Assembly (NCBI RefSeq): GCF_008520265.1
Contig: NZ_VIQM01000028.1
Coordinates: 1 to 62,676, forward strand
Direction of reading: 5' to 3'
Source: Sphingobacterium cavernae
GTDB lineage: Bacteria; Bacteroidota; Bacteroidia; Sphingobacteriales; Sphingobacteriaceae
DNA length: 62,676 nucleotides
Shown here: one piece after another, positions 37,286 to 46,620 of the stretch
Position numbering within the stretch: the stretch's first letter is position 1
Layout: every line of letters begins with the position of its first letter
The notes under the pieces: generated by a model
Told to the model about the DNA's origin: nothing
Database searches by the model: none
What the model saw: the letters and a program-made list of their open reading frames with translations, nothing else
Position numbers and translations under genes: made by a program

Positions 37286-37984
37286 ATGAAAAGAATTGTT
37301 ATAAGTGGTACTTACTGTACAGGTAAAACTACACTTAGCTTGGCTCTAGAAAGAGCTAGCGGAATTTCCTGTACTCATGCACTTACTATGCGTGAAATCC
37401 TTCCAAAGTTATTTCCAGGAAAAAATTTAAGAGATTGTAGCTATGCTGAACTAATATGTTTAGGAATGAAACGGTTTGAAGATAGAATTCGAAAAGAATC
37501 AGAATTAGGGAATAGTTTTATTTCTGATGGATGTCCTTTACAGGAATGGCTATATGGCAGTACACGGTTAATCACAGGAGCATACCCTGATGAATATCCA
37601 TATAAAATACTATTAAAGAAATTTTTTAATTATAGATCGTACAAAGATTTCAAAAAGCTACTTAACGGCTTTGAGGGTATGGCTAAAGTCTATACCAAGA
37701 AAAAGTACGATATATTTTTTCATTTACCTGTTGAGTTTCCTTTTATAGCCGATGGACATCGACCTACTTCCGAGAAATTTCGAACTATTTCAGAAAACCG
37801 ATTATTGGAAACTTATAGTAAAATGGGAATAGAAACAATCCTTATCCCAGGAAGTTTGCAAGAGCGACTGAGCAAAATTCTAGATGTATTAAAAATTGTC
37901 CCTAAACACGAAATATCAGATTGTATCGCCTATGCACATGAGTTTCGAAAATGTAAATTTGATAATGTTCGACTTGAACAATAA
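37286..37984 (+). CDS. P-loop kinase-like ATPase partner of AvrD
   Basis: This 232-residue NadR/AAA_28-like protein has the Walker A loop SGTYCTGKTTLSLAL at residues 6-20, a FISDGCPLQEW motif where small-molecule kinases carry the catalytic/Mg Asp, and a late basic segment (ADGHRPTSEKFR) resembling a lid that contacts phosphate. It probably phosphorylates a small substrate such as a sugar or nucleoside. One base separates it from the AvrD-family stop, so both should act in one pathway. The substrate is not known. Confidence 0.7.
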   Translation: MKRIVISGTYCTGKTTLSLALERASGISCTHALTMREILPKLFPGKNLRDCSYAELICLGMKRFEDRIRKESELGNSFISDGCPLQEWLYGSTRLITGAYPDEYPYKILLKKFFNYRSYKDFKKLLNGFEGMAKVYTKKKYDIFFHLPVEFPFIADGHRPTSEKFRTISENRLLETYSKMGIETILIPGSLQERLSKILDVLKIVPKHEISDCIAYAHEFRKCKFDNVRLEQ

Positions 37985-38171
37985 AAAACATACACTATTC
38001 CAGCAATTAAATCCGATTACAACTCTTTAAACTAGCTAAATGCAGATTTTATAGACCCTATACTTGACCTTAGATTGACAACTATTACTGAAGGAATATA
38101 ATGATTTCAATTAGAAATTATTTTCCTAAACATGGATTCTATTAAATCTATTTTCTCAAAAACCGACCAAT

Positions 38172-38756
38172 ATGAACAGAACCATAGCCTTCATTAATAA
38201 ATACACTGATTTAAGTGAACAGGCCATAGATTTTTTATATACGTATGGACGAATTCAAAAATATAGAAAAGGTGAAATTTTTGTCTTACAGCAAGAGTCT
38301 AATAAAAGGAGTTGCTTGCTTTTAACTGGTCTTGTTGGATTTAGCATTATAAATGACAAAAATGATTCTGTATTAACTAGAATTATTACACCTATGAATT
38401 ATTTTGTTGGTTGTAAACATATCTACAGTAATAAGGGGGCATTAGCAAATATTGAATTTCTAAAAGATAGTGAAGCATTTGTTCTTAACAACTTGCATCT
38501 ACTTCAAGCCATTAGAAATTTTCCAGAATTTAGTTTAATATATAATATTCTTAAACAGAAGGATCTTGTGACATGTAATCACTATATTCATTTAAATAAA
38601 ATTAAACATATTGATCGGCTAACCTATTTTTATAGCCATTTTCCAGAATTAAAAGAACAACTAACAGTTCGACAATTATGTATATTACTTGGTTTCTCAA
38701 ATTCCAAACAATATTATTTTGCATTAGAAAAATACTATAAGAGTCAAGGATTTTAA
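38172..38756 (+). CDS. Crp/Fnr-family transcriptional regulator
   Basis: This 194-residue protein has a cyclic-nucleotide-binding-like beta-roll at residues 15-110 (IQKYRKGEIFVLQQESNKRSCLLL split by family turns). The C-terminal segment (TVRQLCILLGFSNSKQYYFALEKY) has the helix-turn-helix of Bacteroidota Crp-like proteins. The RxxS ligand residues of true cAMP receptors are not evident, so the effector is unknown. It precedes the MauE-type and DUF6520-like genes on the same strand and probably regulates that module. Confidence 0.75.
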   Translation: MNRTIAFINKYTDLSEQAIDFLYTYGRIQKYRKGEIFVLQQESNKRSCLLLTGLVGFSIINDKNDSVLTRIITPMNYFVGCKHIYSNKGALANIEFLKDSEAFVLNNLHLLQAIRNFPEFSLIYNILKQKDLVTCNHYIHLNKIKHIDRLTYFYSHFPELKEQLTVRQLCILLGFSNSKQYYFALEKYYKSQGF

Positions 38757-38907
38757 CTTCCTTATTAGTTACGTTATAAGCTTATCCTATAAAATAAGAA
38801 ATTTTCCAGTAAAAATTGTACCCTATAGCCTAAAGTTTTAAATTTCATGCACTGTAGTTTTGAGACTACAATTACTTTTAACTAAAGGTAGTCACAAATA
38901 TAGACCT

Positions 38908-39396
38908 ATGAAAACAAAAAAAATTATTTCAAATACAATTATAATTCTATTGCTACTTTTATGGATACCTGTATCTATTGATAAAATTCTAAATTTCAAC
39001 AGCTTTAAAAGTGGCATACTAAGACAACCTTTGGGAGAGCCTATTGCATTATTTCTAATATATTCTCTACCCGCCTTAGAGGTTAGTACAGTAGTTTTAC
39101 TCATCATAGAAAAGTTTCGTACATGGGGGCTTATTGTTTCATCCATATTAATGTTTGCCTTTACTACATATGTAGCTTTGGCACTTCTTGGCACATGGGA
39201 TAAACTACCCTGTGCATGTGGATCTGTTATTTCGTCGATGAGCTGGTATCAACATTTATGGTTTAACCTTTTTTTCTTAACAATAAGTGTTTGTGGATGG
39301 AGGCTGAACATAAATAGTAAACAAAATCAAGCCTCTATCATGCATAAAAAGTTTTACGTAAAACATATTAGAGACCAAAAAACTACTGAGCCTTGA
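38908..39396 (+). CDS. MauE/DoxX-like redox-associated membrane protein
   Basis: This 162-residue protein with four predicted membrane helices has the family's LRQPLGEPIALFLIY region after helix 1 and a CxC pair in DKLPCACGSVISSMSW. That pattern is typical of MauE-type proteins, which help form disulfides in exported partners. The start at 38908 places the first helix at residues 8-24; an upstream frame start adds 16 unlikely residues. The neighbour downstream encodes a small secreted protein with two cysteines, a plausible substrate. Confidence 0.82.
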   Translation: MKTKKIISNTIIILLLLLWIPVSIDKILNFNSFKSGILRQPLGEPIALFLIYSLPALEVSTVVLLIIEKFRTWGLIVSSILMFAFTTYVALALLGTWDKLPCACGSVISSMSWYQHLWFNLFFLTISVCGWRLNINSKQNQASIMHKKFYVKHIRDQKTTEP

Positions 39397-39592
39397 TTCA
39401 AGGAAAAAAGGTAAAGGGTAAAGCTAGCCTAAAAGCTCTTATGACTATCCATGGTAACTTCTTGGCATCGTACAACAAAAAGAAGATTGCTGGATAACCA
39501 GGATTAAAGGACTAATAAAAAAATCAATATCAGTCTTTATTAATCAAATACTAATAAACAGGCAGACACTATTCTGCCAAAATTAAAAAATT

Positions 39593-39874
39593 ATGAGAAA
39601 TTCAAAAAATTATGCGATGATCTTGGTAGCCTTGGTTATTGCAACCACAAGTATGACATTAATGTCGTTTTCATTCAATAATGATTCACAAAATGATCTA
39701 CATTGGTATGTTAAAGTTGATGGCCAATGGCAAGAGGATATAGAAGGTCAAAATCCTAGTCTAAGTTGTCCTGGAGGCACGCTTAATCCTTGTGCTAAAG
39801 GCTTCACTAGCCCCCCAACAGAACCTATTACTGATATGACACCCGCAACTGAAACCAGATATTTTGCGCCGTAA
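39593..39874 (+). CDS. Small secreted two-cysteine protein (DUF6520-like)
   Basis: This 93-residue protein has a signal peptide (residues 1-28, ending MSFSFN) and a mature part with DLHWYVKVDGQWQED and the cysteine segment SLSCPGGTLNPCAKGF. This matches small Bacteroidota exported proteins of the DUF6520 type, usually found next to MauE-like genes. The two cysteines are eight residues apart and could form one disulfide. Role unknown; it could be a signal peptide-like product, an adhesive or a redox-sensing factor. A bidirectional hairpin terminator follows. Confidence 0.7.
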   Translation: MRNSKNYAMILVALVIATTSMTLMSFSFNNDSQNDLHWYVKVDGQWQEDIEGQNPSLSCPGGTLNPCAKGFTSPPTEPITDMTPATETRYFAP

Positions 39875-39913
39875 AGGTAAAATCAATTAACACACAAGTA
39901 ATTTAATAACAAT

Positions 39914-39947
39914 TGAGGGATACTATTTCAAAAATATGTATCCCTCA
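39914..39947. terminator. Shared terminator of the convergent module
   Basis: TGAGGGATAC and GTATCCCTCA form a 10-bp stem with a 14-nt loop, extended by A-T pairs, between the stops of the small secreted protein gene and the SusD-like gene. Runs of A and T on both sides make it usable in either direction. Confidence 0.75.
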
Positions 39948-39968
39948 GTTTATTCAAAATATCTATCT

Positions 39969-41357
39969 CTAATTTACGATTACTTCCAACGGTAATGGCC
40001 AAACCCACCTTGAATCAGTTGGTAATAAGTCATACTGTTCATTTCCTACAATTCTAGTTAAAGTAATTTTACGACCTTCTATATTAAAACGACGTAAGTC
40101 GGACCACCGTAACCCTCGAAATAACAACTCTTTTCTTCTCTCTTTTAAAATAAATTCTAAAAGCAGCTCATCGTCCAAAGTTGAGGCAGAATTATAAACA
40201 ATGTTTTTATCCCATCTAGCTCTTAATAATTTATCCATATCTATAACGGCCGATTGAAAATCTCCTAATCTTGCATTACACTCCGCACGAATCAAAAGAA
40301 TTTCGTCAACTGCTAAACCAGTAAAATAATGCTCATAACCAACAAAACTATAGCTGCCCTTAAATCTATAACCATCCTGATATTTTTGGAAAAAAATTTT
40401 TTTTCGTAAATCCCCCTCCTGATATTCCTTAAATAAATTTGAATCAACTTTAGCAAAAAAAGGATTTGTTGGATATATAACACCGATTTCACTTAACATA
40501 GCGCTAAAATAAATCACCTCTTGATTGATCGGGTTTTCAAACCGAATTCCTTGGAAAGGACTTTGTAGATTGAAATTCACTAAATTAAAATCATACAATT
40601 TATTTTCTAGAGATAGACATGAATCAGCATAGTTTTTTGCCAAATTATATTCTGACATTGAAAGATATATTCGTGCCATCAAAGCAAATGCCGCTTGTTT
40701 TGATGGTCTTGCTTTATGTAATGGGCTTTCATCTAATAAATTGATGGATTTTTTTACATCCATCACAATTCTATTATATGTTTCCTCTACAGTTGCTCTA
40801 CTTAACTTTTCGTTAATATCAGCCTCCAATCTTAAAATAATTCCAGGTTCATTATTGGTTTGATCTTTTTTATATGGGTATGCAAAAACCTGAGAAAGCT
40901 GATGAAACATATAACCTCTGTGAAATAATGCTTGCCCCCTAATAAAATTACTCTCTTTACTTATACCGTTTTTTTTCTCAAATTCATCAAGACCTACAAG
41001 TACAGTATTAGCAGATAAAACTGCTTTATAAGGTAATTCCCAATCTGTCACACTTTCACCAACATATGGCTGCTTATTCCATAAATAATAGTTTCTCATT
41101 TGCTCTCTAAAGGCACTGTTTAAATCTGAACTTGATAAATAGAAATTATCTGATCCTGATTCTCCCAATTGAGGAGTCACGCCTCTTGTTGCGGCACCGT
41201 TCATAGTTGCATCATAATCTAAAATTCTCTGGTAGTGTTCTAGTGTATTGGGAATAATAATAGATTTTTGAGGCCTTTCGTCTAAAAACTCTGATCTGCT
41301 ACAAGAATTTGATAACAACATCCAGAGAATAAGTGAGAATAATAAAAATGTTTTCAT
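39969..41357 (-). CDS. SusD/RagB-like surface lipoprotein
   Basis: This 462-residue protein has a lipobox (LLSNSCSRSEFLDERPQ, Cys19), the SusD-type opening, TPR-like helices (FHRGYMFHQLSQVFAYPYK, FALMARIYLSMSEYNLAKNYADSC) and the C-terminal LEFILKERRKELLFRGLRWSDLRRF-type block used by SusD proteins to form the lid over the SusC pore. It binds the ligand for uptake. No glycan-degrading gene is nearby, so the ligand may not be a glycan. It starts 3 bp after the SusC-like stop. Confidence 0.92.
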   Translation of the reverse strand: MKTFLLFSLILWMLLSNSCSRSEFLDERPQKSIIIPNTLEHYQRILDYDATMNGAATRGVTPQLGESGSDNFYLSSSDLNSAFREQMRNYYLWNKQPYVGESVTDWELPYKAVLSANTVLVGLDEFEKKNGISKESNFIRGQALFHRGYMFHQLSQVFAYPYKKDQTNNEPGIILRLEADINEKLSRATVEETYNRIVMDVKKSINLLDESPLHKARPSKQAAFALMARIYLSMSEYNLAKNYADSCLSLENKLYDFNLVNFNLQSPFQGIRFENPINQEVIYFSAMLSEIGVIYPTNPFFAKVDSNLFKEYQEGDLRKKIFFQKYQDGYRFKGSYSFVGYEHYFTGLAVDEILLIRAECNARLGDFQSAVIDMDKLLRARWDKNIVYNSASTLDDELLLEFILKERRKELLFRGLRWSDLRRFNIEGRKITLTRIVGNEQYDLLPTDSRWVWPLPLEVIVN

Positions 41358-41360
41358 AGC

Positions 41361-44300
41361 TTAAAATATTATATTGGTTCCTAAAGAAATTGATGGGCTT
41401 GGTTTAGGTATATTATTATAATAGGGATCTAAATTTTGTGAGTTATTCGTCCATAATATATTCATATTGGATACATATGCAAATAATCGTATGCTCTTAA
41501 ACCTTTTATTTGAATTTATATTATATCCAAAATTCAGATCTTCTATACGTATATGATCTCCTTTTTCAACAAGTATCTCTGAATATTGGTAAAAGTTATC
41601 TCTATTTGAATTCGCTGGGTAGACCATAGATGGAACATTTGTTATTTTTTCATCCCCCTCTTTCTTCCAACGATTTGAATAATCTGCATGTCCAGAGAAT
41701 CCATTAAATAGAACTGTATAAGAGAGGCTATTTCTACGGAAATAATACCCCCATTTATAGCTGATATTGATTGATAAATCAAAATTTCTATATTTTAAAG
41801 AATTCAAAATTGATCCAAAATATGTGGGTTGCGCTGTCCCTTTAAAGACCAGTTCATCTAATGTGGAAGAGTTGTATATTGCATTATAATCTAAACTTTG
41901 ATTACCATTAACTACACCAATAGGGTTTCCTGTTTTAGGGTCTAATCCGTCCCACTTTAATGCAAACACACTAAATAAAGGCTTTCCGACAAGAGGATTA
42001 GCAAGTGAAACAGGGAGATAACTTCGTCCCACACTAGATATAGGCATTAAATATTTTTTCACCTTTCCTTTTGAATACCCAAAATTGAAAGTGGTGCTCC
42101 AATTAAGATTTTTCTGAATATTTATTGTATGCAATTGTACATCTAGACCGTTATTATTCATATCAGCTATATTCATGTACATCGTAGTTACACCATAAGT
42201 TGGATCAACAGGTGTTTGAGCGAGTAAATCAGTTGCATATTTTTTATAAAAATCAACAGTACCTGAAATACGTCTGTTAAATATTGAAAAATCCAAACCT
42301 ATATTTACCTGTTTAACATTTTCCCAAGCAAGGTTTTTATTTGGAGCTCCTCCCAATACACCCGTCGGTAGTTGATGTGAAAATCCACTATTAGCTAAGC
42401 TCATTGTGGTCAATGCAGATGCACTTCGAGAAATGTTTCCGTTTAAACCATAAGTAGATCTAAGTCTTAAATAAGTTAGAAAATCTGAATTAAAGAATGA
42501 CTCATTGCTTACATTCCACATTCCTCCAATTGACCAAAGAGGAGTACCCTTCTGATTGGTATTTACTCCAAATAAGTTAGCCTCATCTTTTCGAAGACTT
42601 CCAGATAAGGTATACCGATTATCGTATGTATATGCAAAATTACCAAAGTATGATAGAAAATTATCTCTATACTCATTATAATTCTCTAGCACGCTTATCC
42701 TACCTGTAGTTCCTGTTGTATTTCTTCTAAAGTTCGAAATCAAATCTACCGCCGAGGTAATATTCCCACTTTCTTGGGAATAACCAATATTTTGATTCTG
42801 AAAAATGGTGGTGAGTAACTTTTTGACTTCAAACCCAACTAGAGAACTTACAACATGTTTACCTTCAAAACTCTTATTAAAGTTCAATTGAATTCTTCCT
42901 TGGTGGGAACTAGTTTCTGAATTATTGGTATGCAGAATTGAACCTTTAGGAAATGGGTAGTTTGTTGCACCTGTAGTTCTATTAATTTGAGTAAAATCAT
43001 TAATCAAATTACGAGTATAATAAGATTCCTCTTTATATAACCGTTCGAGACGATCCTGTTGGCTTTGAAATTGATATTTAATCGTTGCATTTAAATAATC
43101 GGAAATATTATATTTCGAGCCCACATTTAAAATATAGTCTCGTCTACTAACCGTATGCTGTTGATTATTTATTTCCTCAAGCGGTCGATAGTTCCAATCC
43201 ATCAATTTATTATTACCAACGGTGTCAATGAATCCCTTACGTAACATCTGATATACAGGAAGAGATTCTCCATCCAAACTCTTAAAATTGGTGTATGGTG
43301 AAAAATTTGTTGATGAGCCCTGTGGTGAGTTATACCCATTATTATTGCCATTTTTTTCATTGACCATAAATAAATTTAGATTGGCATCAACAGAAAGATT
43401 ATTCGTAACCTTAAAAGAATTACCAGAGCGCAATGATATCCGTCTGTAGTTTTCTCCTACTAAATTGGATTTATTATTATTTACTCCACCAGAGATATAA
43501 TAAGTATTTATATCGCCTTTACCACTAACATTCAAATTATAATGTTGATTTATTGACGTTCTATAGAAATACTTTTCAATTTCACGTCTTACATCGTTAG
43601 TTTTCAATGATTCCAATTGAAGTTCTAGGTCAGCTGGATTTTGAATTAATAATTCAACAGCAGAAGGTATAGGTGTAAATCTTGAAGTTGCATTGGTTGG
43701 ATTTTTAGCAGCATTATATCTTCCATTTTCAAACAAAAAACGCTCTACCTCTATCCTATCACTCGAAGAAATCAATTGAATATTTTGGAGATCAGGTCGC
43801 GATGTTATTGTTGTGTTACCAACCAATTCAACTTTAGGTGAATTAGTTGTGCCTCGCTTTGTAGTTATAACAATAACTCCATTTCCTGCACGCGCACCCC
43901 AAATGGATGCAGCCGCAGCATCTTTTAACACAGTGACAGACTCAATATCACTTGGATTAATATTATTGATATCTCCATCATATGGAAAATCATCTAACAC
44001 AATTAATGGTTGCGCGTTTGCATTAATTGTACTTCTTCCTCTTATTAGGAATTTGTCGGTATTAGCAGCATCTCCATGATTAAAAATTAATCCAGGGGAT
44101 AAGTTTTCTATTCGAGATAAAATATTAGAAGATACATTACGATTTAACAAATCTTTGTCTATAACATCGTAACTTCCTGTAGTTGTTCCCTTTCGTACAT
44201 TTTGATAACCAGTACTTACTACAACTTCTTCTATCATATCGAGATTTGCAACCATCACAATTCTATAATAACTAACTTTGGATAAGTTATATCGAAATAG

Positions 44301-44567
44301 TTTAGTCTTGTAACCCAAAGCACTTAATTGAATGTATCCAGAATCAGTGGAAGAGCTTATTGAAAAATAACCATTTTTATCTGTGGTAACTATTGAATTA
44401 GAATTTGTTAACGACACATTTGCACCTTCTAAAGGAACACTCTCATTGTTAATCAAATGGCCGCTCATTTTATTTTGCGCTAAAACTGAGTATGAACAAA
44501 AAGTTATTAGAGAAATTAAAAAATAGCTATACGTGTATTTTTTAATAAAAGAATGAGTAAATAACAT
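41361..44567 (-). CDS. SusC/RagA-like TonB-dependent outer-membrane transporter
   Basis: This 1068-residue protein has a signal peptide (ending YSVLAQN), a carboxypeptidase-like beta domain (GHLINNESVPLEGANVSLTN), the SusC plug motifs VVVSTGYQNV and PSDIESVTVLKDAAAASIWG-type region near residue 210, and a 22-strand barrel ending in Phe. It imports its substrate with SusD and TonB energy. It is the middle gene of a three-gene unit with the TlpA-like gene upstream. Confidence 0.94.
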   Translation of the reverse strand: MLFTHSFIKKYTYSYFLISLITFCSYSVLAQNKMSGHLINNESVPLEGANVSLTNSNSIVTTDKNGYFSISSSTDSGYIQLSALGYKTKLFRYNLSKVSYYRIVMVANLDMIEEVVVSTGYQNVRKGTTTGSYDVIDKDLLNRNVSSNILSRIENLSPGLIFNHGDAANTDKFLIRGRSTINANAQPLIVLDDFPYDGDINNINPSDIESVTVLKDAAAASIWGARAGNGVIVITTKRGTTNSPKVELVGNTTITSRPDLQNIQLISSSDRIEVERFLFENGRYNAAKNPTNATSRFTPIPSAVELLIQNPADLELQLESLKTNDVRREIEKYFYRTSINQHYNLNVSGKGDINTYYISGGVNNNKSNLVGENYRRISLRSGNSFKVTNNLSVDANLNLFMVNEKNGNNNGYNSPQGSSTNFSPYTNFKSLDGESLPVYQMLRKGFIDTVGNNKLMDWNYRPLEEINNQQHTVSRRDYILNVGSKYNISDYLNATIKYQFQSQQDRLERLYKEESYYTRNLINDFTQINRTTGATNYPFPKGSILHTNNSETSSHQGRIQLNFNKSFEGKHVVSSLVGFEVKKLLTTIFQNQNIGYSQESGNITSAVDLISNFRRNTTGTTGRISVLENYNEYRDNFLSYFGNFAYTYDNRYTLSGSLRKDEANLFGVNTNQKGTPLWSIGGMWNVSNESFFNSDFLTYLRLRSTYGLNGNISRSASALTTMSLANSGFSHQLPTGVLGGAPNKNLAWENVKQVNIGLDFSIFNRRISGTVDFYKKYATDLLAQTPVDPTYGVTTMYMNIADMNNNGLDVQLHTINIQKNLNWSTTFNFGYSKGKVKKYLMPISSVGRSYLPVSLANPLVGKPLFSVFALKWDGLDPKTGNPIGVVNGNQSLDYNAIYNSSTLDELVFKGTAQPTYFGSILNSLKYRNFDLSINISYKWGYYFRRNSLSYTVLFNGFSGHADYSNRWKKEGDEKITNVPSMVYPANSNRDNFYQYSEILVEKGDHIRIEDLNFGYNINSNKRFKSIRLFAYVSNMNILWTNNSQNLDPYYNNIPKPSPSISLGTNIIF

Positions 44568-44575
44568 AAGCAGTT

Positions 44576-46117
44576 TTATAAATTTAATGTATTATTAATT
44601 TGGCGAAATTGTTCATTAGGTGAAATTCGGTAAAACATTATTTTACGCTTCTCTTTTCGAAGATCAAGCCCATGACTTGAAAGAGTTTCTTTCAATTTTT
44701 CATAATCTGATTGCAACAAATTGTAATCAATATGATTAATTCTTATATTACTTGAGGTCTCGTTAATAAAGATTGGCTGGTCTGGCTTCCAAACAATAGA
44801 AAAATTTAGAAGTTTAATGAACGTATCAATAGAGTTTATACTCATTTGCTTCGTCTTATCATATGCTACTTTAGCATTTTGACTAGAAGTAATATTCTTA
44901 TCAAACACAATAAAGCACTCCGTTTCAACAACAGAACTGTCTACTTTGAGTTTGAAAAAGTTATTAAGTTCGTTAATAACATACTGATTTATATTTGGTA
45001 AATCCTTATTTACATATTTAAGCTGATAACAGTATAAATCTTTCTGGAAATAATCTATAATGCTGAATTGCTGATTTTCAAAATTAGTGCTAAGTAATAT
45101 TTTATTATTTGGAACTTGTAATACATCTTGATACATAGTAACAATAGGCATATTTGTAAAGTAGACCTTCGCAGTATCTCCTTTAGAAAATCTTCCCATA
45201 GAATATGGAATTCCTTCTATATGGCCTGTGAAAACTGATGAACTTAATATAGGTATCCCTAGAGTTCTACCCAATGAGGCTAAATCCGTTTCAGATGAAT
45301 AATTCAGAATATCTTTTTTATCACTTAGTGATAAATACCTATCATTCAATACATTATCTATATTTTTAATGTTTGCATCTTTATGGCCAACAACAGCAAT
45401 TACCCTATTGTCTTTAATCCATACTTGATGGGGGACAATTTTATGCGGAAAAAATTGTTTTAATAAGGAATCCTGAATAACCGATGATAGCTGCCATCTT
45501 TTTGTCACTAAACCTTCCACATCGCGTTTCTTTTGATATGTAATAGGTTGGATGTGAATTTTATTTCCGTATAAATTCTGCAAATAGTTTAATGAATCTA
45601 AAGAGGTAATACATGGTGCACACCATGTCGCCCAGAAATCAAGTATTATTAACTCTCTATCTCTGTATTCAATTAGATTTATTTCATTTTTTCCTGTAGC
45701 TGTATTTATTGCATGCAATTTAGATTGCCATAATTCTTCTGGAATAGTATCCCCAACTTTTAAGGGCGAAATATTGATTTGACTAATACTTCCTTGTCCT
45801 AATAGTGGTATTATATTAATATTAATAAACAGGAATAAAAGAATAATATTATGCAAAAGTGGTCTATAACTGTATTCCTTTTGGGAATAAATGGTTTTAT
45901 TGTAATATTTTTTTGATTGAACTTCATAAATTTTTGAAGCAAGATACTTTACATATGTATCTAAATGACCTGATCTTTTTAAAAGATCTCTTTCGCTTAA
46001 TACTTCATTCGATTCATGGAAATCAATATGCCTATGGGGCGATTTGAATCTTTTCTTGTTCTCTATTTTACTTCCAACAATAGGAAATAGAGGATCATTC
46101 TTGTAAAAATTATTCAT
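44576..46117 (-). CDS. TlpA-like thioredoxin-fold protein with cytoplasmic extension
   Basis: This 513-residue protein has an unusual N-terminal region of about 85 polar residues, then one membrane helix (LLHNIILLFLFININIIPLL, near 87-106). Next come a periplasmic TlpA-type domain with the redox motif FWATWCAPC (near residue 160), and a C-terminal region of about 250 residues with no recognised family. The long N-terminus could mean the true start is downstream nearer the helix, but the frame is clean. It begins the TlpA-SusC-SusD unit and could supply thiol chemistry to the MauE/small-protein genes opposite. Confidence 0.78.
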   Translation of the reverse strand: MNNFYKNDPLFPIVGSKIENKKRFKSPHRHIDFHESNEVLSERDLLKRSGHLDTYVKYLASKIYEVQSKKYYNKTIYSQKEYSYRPLLHNIILLFLFININIIPLLGQGSISQINISPLKVGDTIPEELWQSKLHAINTATGKNEINLIEYRDRELIILDFWATWCAPCITSLDSLNYLQNLYGNKIHIQPITYQKKRDVEGLVTKRWQLSSVIQDSLLKQFFPHKIVPHQVWIKDNRVIAVVGHKDANIKNIDNVLNDRYLSLSDKKDILNYSSETDLASLGRTLGIPILSSSVFTGHIEGIPYSMGRFSKGDTAKVYFTNMPIVTMYQDVLQVPNNKILLSTNFENQQFSIIDYFQKDLYCYQLKYVNKDLPNINQYVINELNNFFKLKVDSSVVETECFIVFDKNITSSQNAKVAYDKTKQMSINSIDTFIKLLNFSIVWKPDQPIFINETSSNIRINHIDYNLLQSDYEKLKETLSSHGLDLRKEKRKIMFYRISPNEQFRQINNTLNL

Positions 46118-46167
46118 TTTTCAAGTATTTAAAATTGGCTATTTTTTAATATCAACGGGTAGACGAA

Positions 46168-46202
46168 TAAATAGATTTTTCCTACGGAAAGGGATCTATT
46201 TA
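46168..46202. repeat. 9-bp-stem hairpin resembling that at 33590
   Basis: TAAATAGAT and ATCTATTTA pair around a loop with TTTCC and GGG. It lies 50 bp upstream of the TlpA-like start on its 5' side and may be a repeat of the hairpin at 33590-33636. Confidence 0.45.
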
Positions 46203-46350
46203 AAATTAAGGAGTCACTAATGTTCTAAAATCCAGCATTTTTAATTATGAGATAAAACTATACATTAGGGGACGTTAACCTTAATTCGTTGAGACAAATT
46301 TTGTCCCTAGAAAGAGTTTGGATTACTCAGGAGCAGTAATTTTTAACTGG

Positions 46351-46358
46351 TAAATTTG
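46351..46358 (+). promoter_or_regulatory. Candidate -7 element of the structured RNA
   Basis: TAAATTTG is an exact TAnnTTTG match located about 7 bp before the first predicted hairpin of the RNA. No good -33 TTTG lies at the standard distance. Confidence 0.4.
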
Positions 46359-46364
46359 ATTTTT

Positions 46365-46620
46365 CATAACTCGTTTATTTGGTTAACGAGTCTTTTACAA
46401 CAGGTCTATTTCCACAAAAGGTGCGGAATCCAACCTGTTGAAGACGAGGCCCTGAGAAGCCTAAAAGCCAACAAGTGGACGCCGCACCTTTGGTGCAGAC
46501 GTGTACTCCACTTATCGTCTTGGCTTAATCGAAAATTCTCAGGTTTCGTCCTCAAGACTCATAAGTGCGACACCTATAAGATGCCACAAATTTACTATAT
46601 TTTAATTCAAAAACAATTAC
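46365..46620 (+). ncRNA. Candidate structured RNA with pseudoknot, family unknown
   Basis: This segment is richer in G and C than its surroundings and holds many exactly complementary pairs: 46369-46375 with 46385-46391; 46398-46405 with 46433-46440; a nested long arm 46451-46458/46536-46543, 46465-46471/46520-46526 and 46473-46479/46507-46513; and GACGA 46443-46447 with TCGTC 46546-46550. The loop of the second hairpin (46417-46426, AAAGGTGCGG) is perfectly complementary to the tip of the long arm (46482-46491), a 10-bp pseudoknot. That tip can instead fold on itself (46484-46488 with 46492-46496). A TAnnTTTG element lies just upstream. I recognise no match to tmRNA, RNase P, SRP, 6S, retron or group II intron cores. 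Strand is inferred from the promoter element. Confidence 0.6.
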
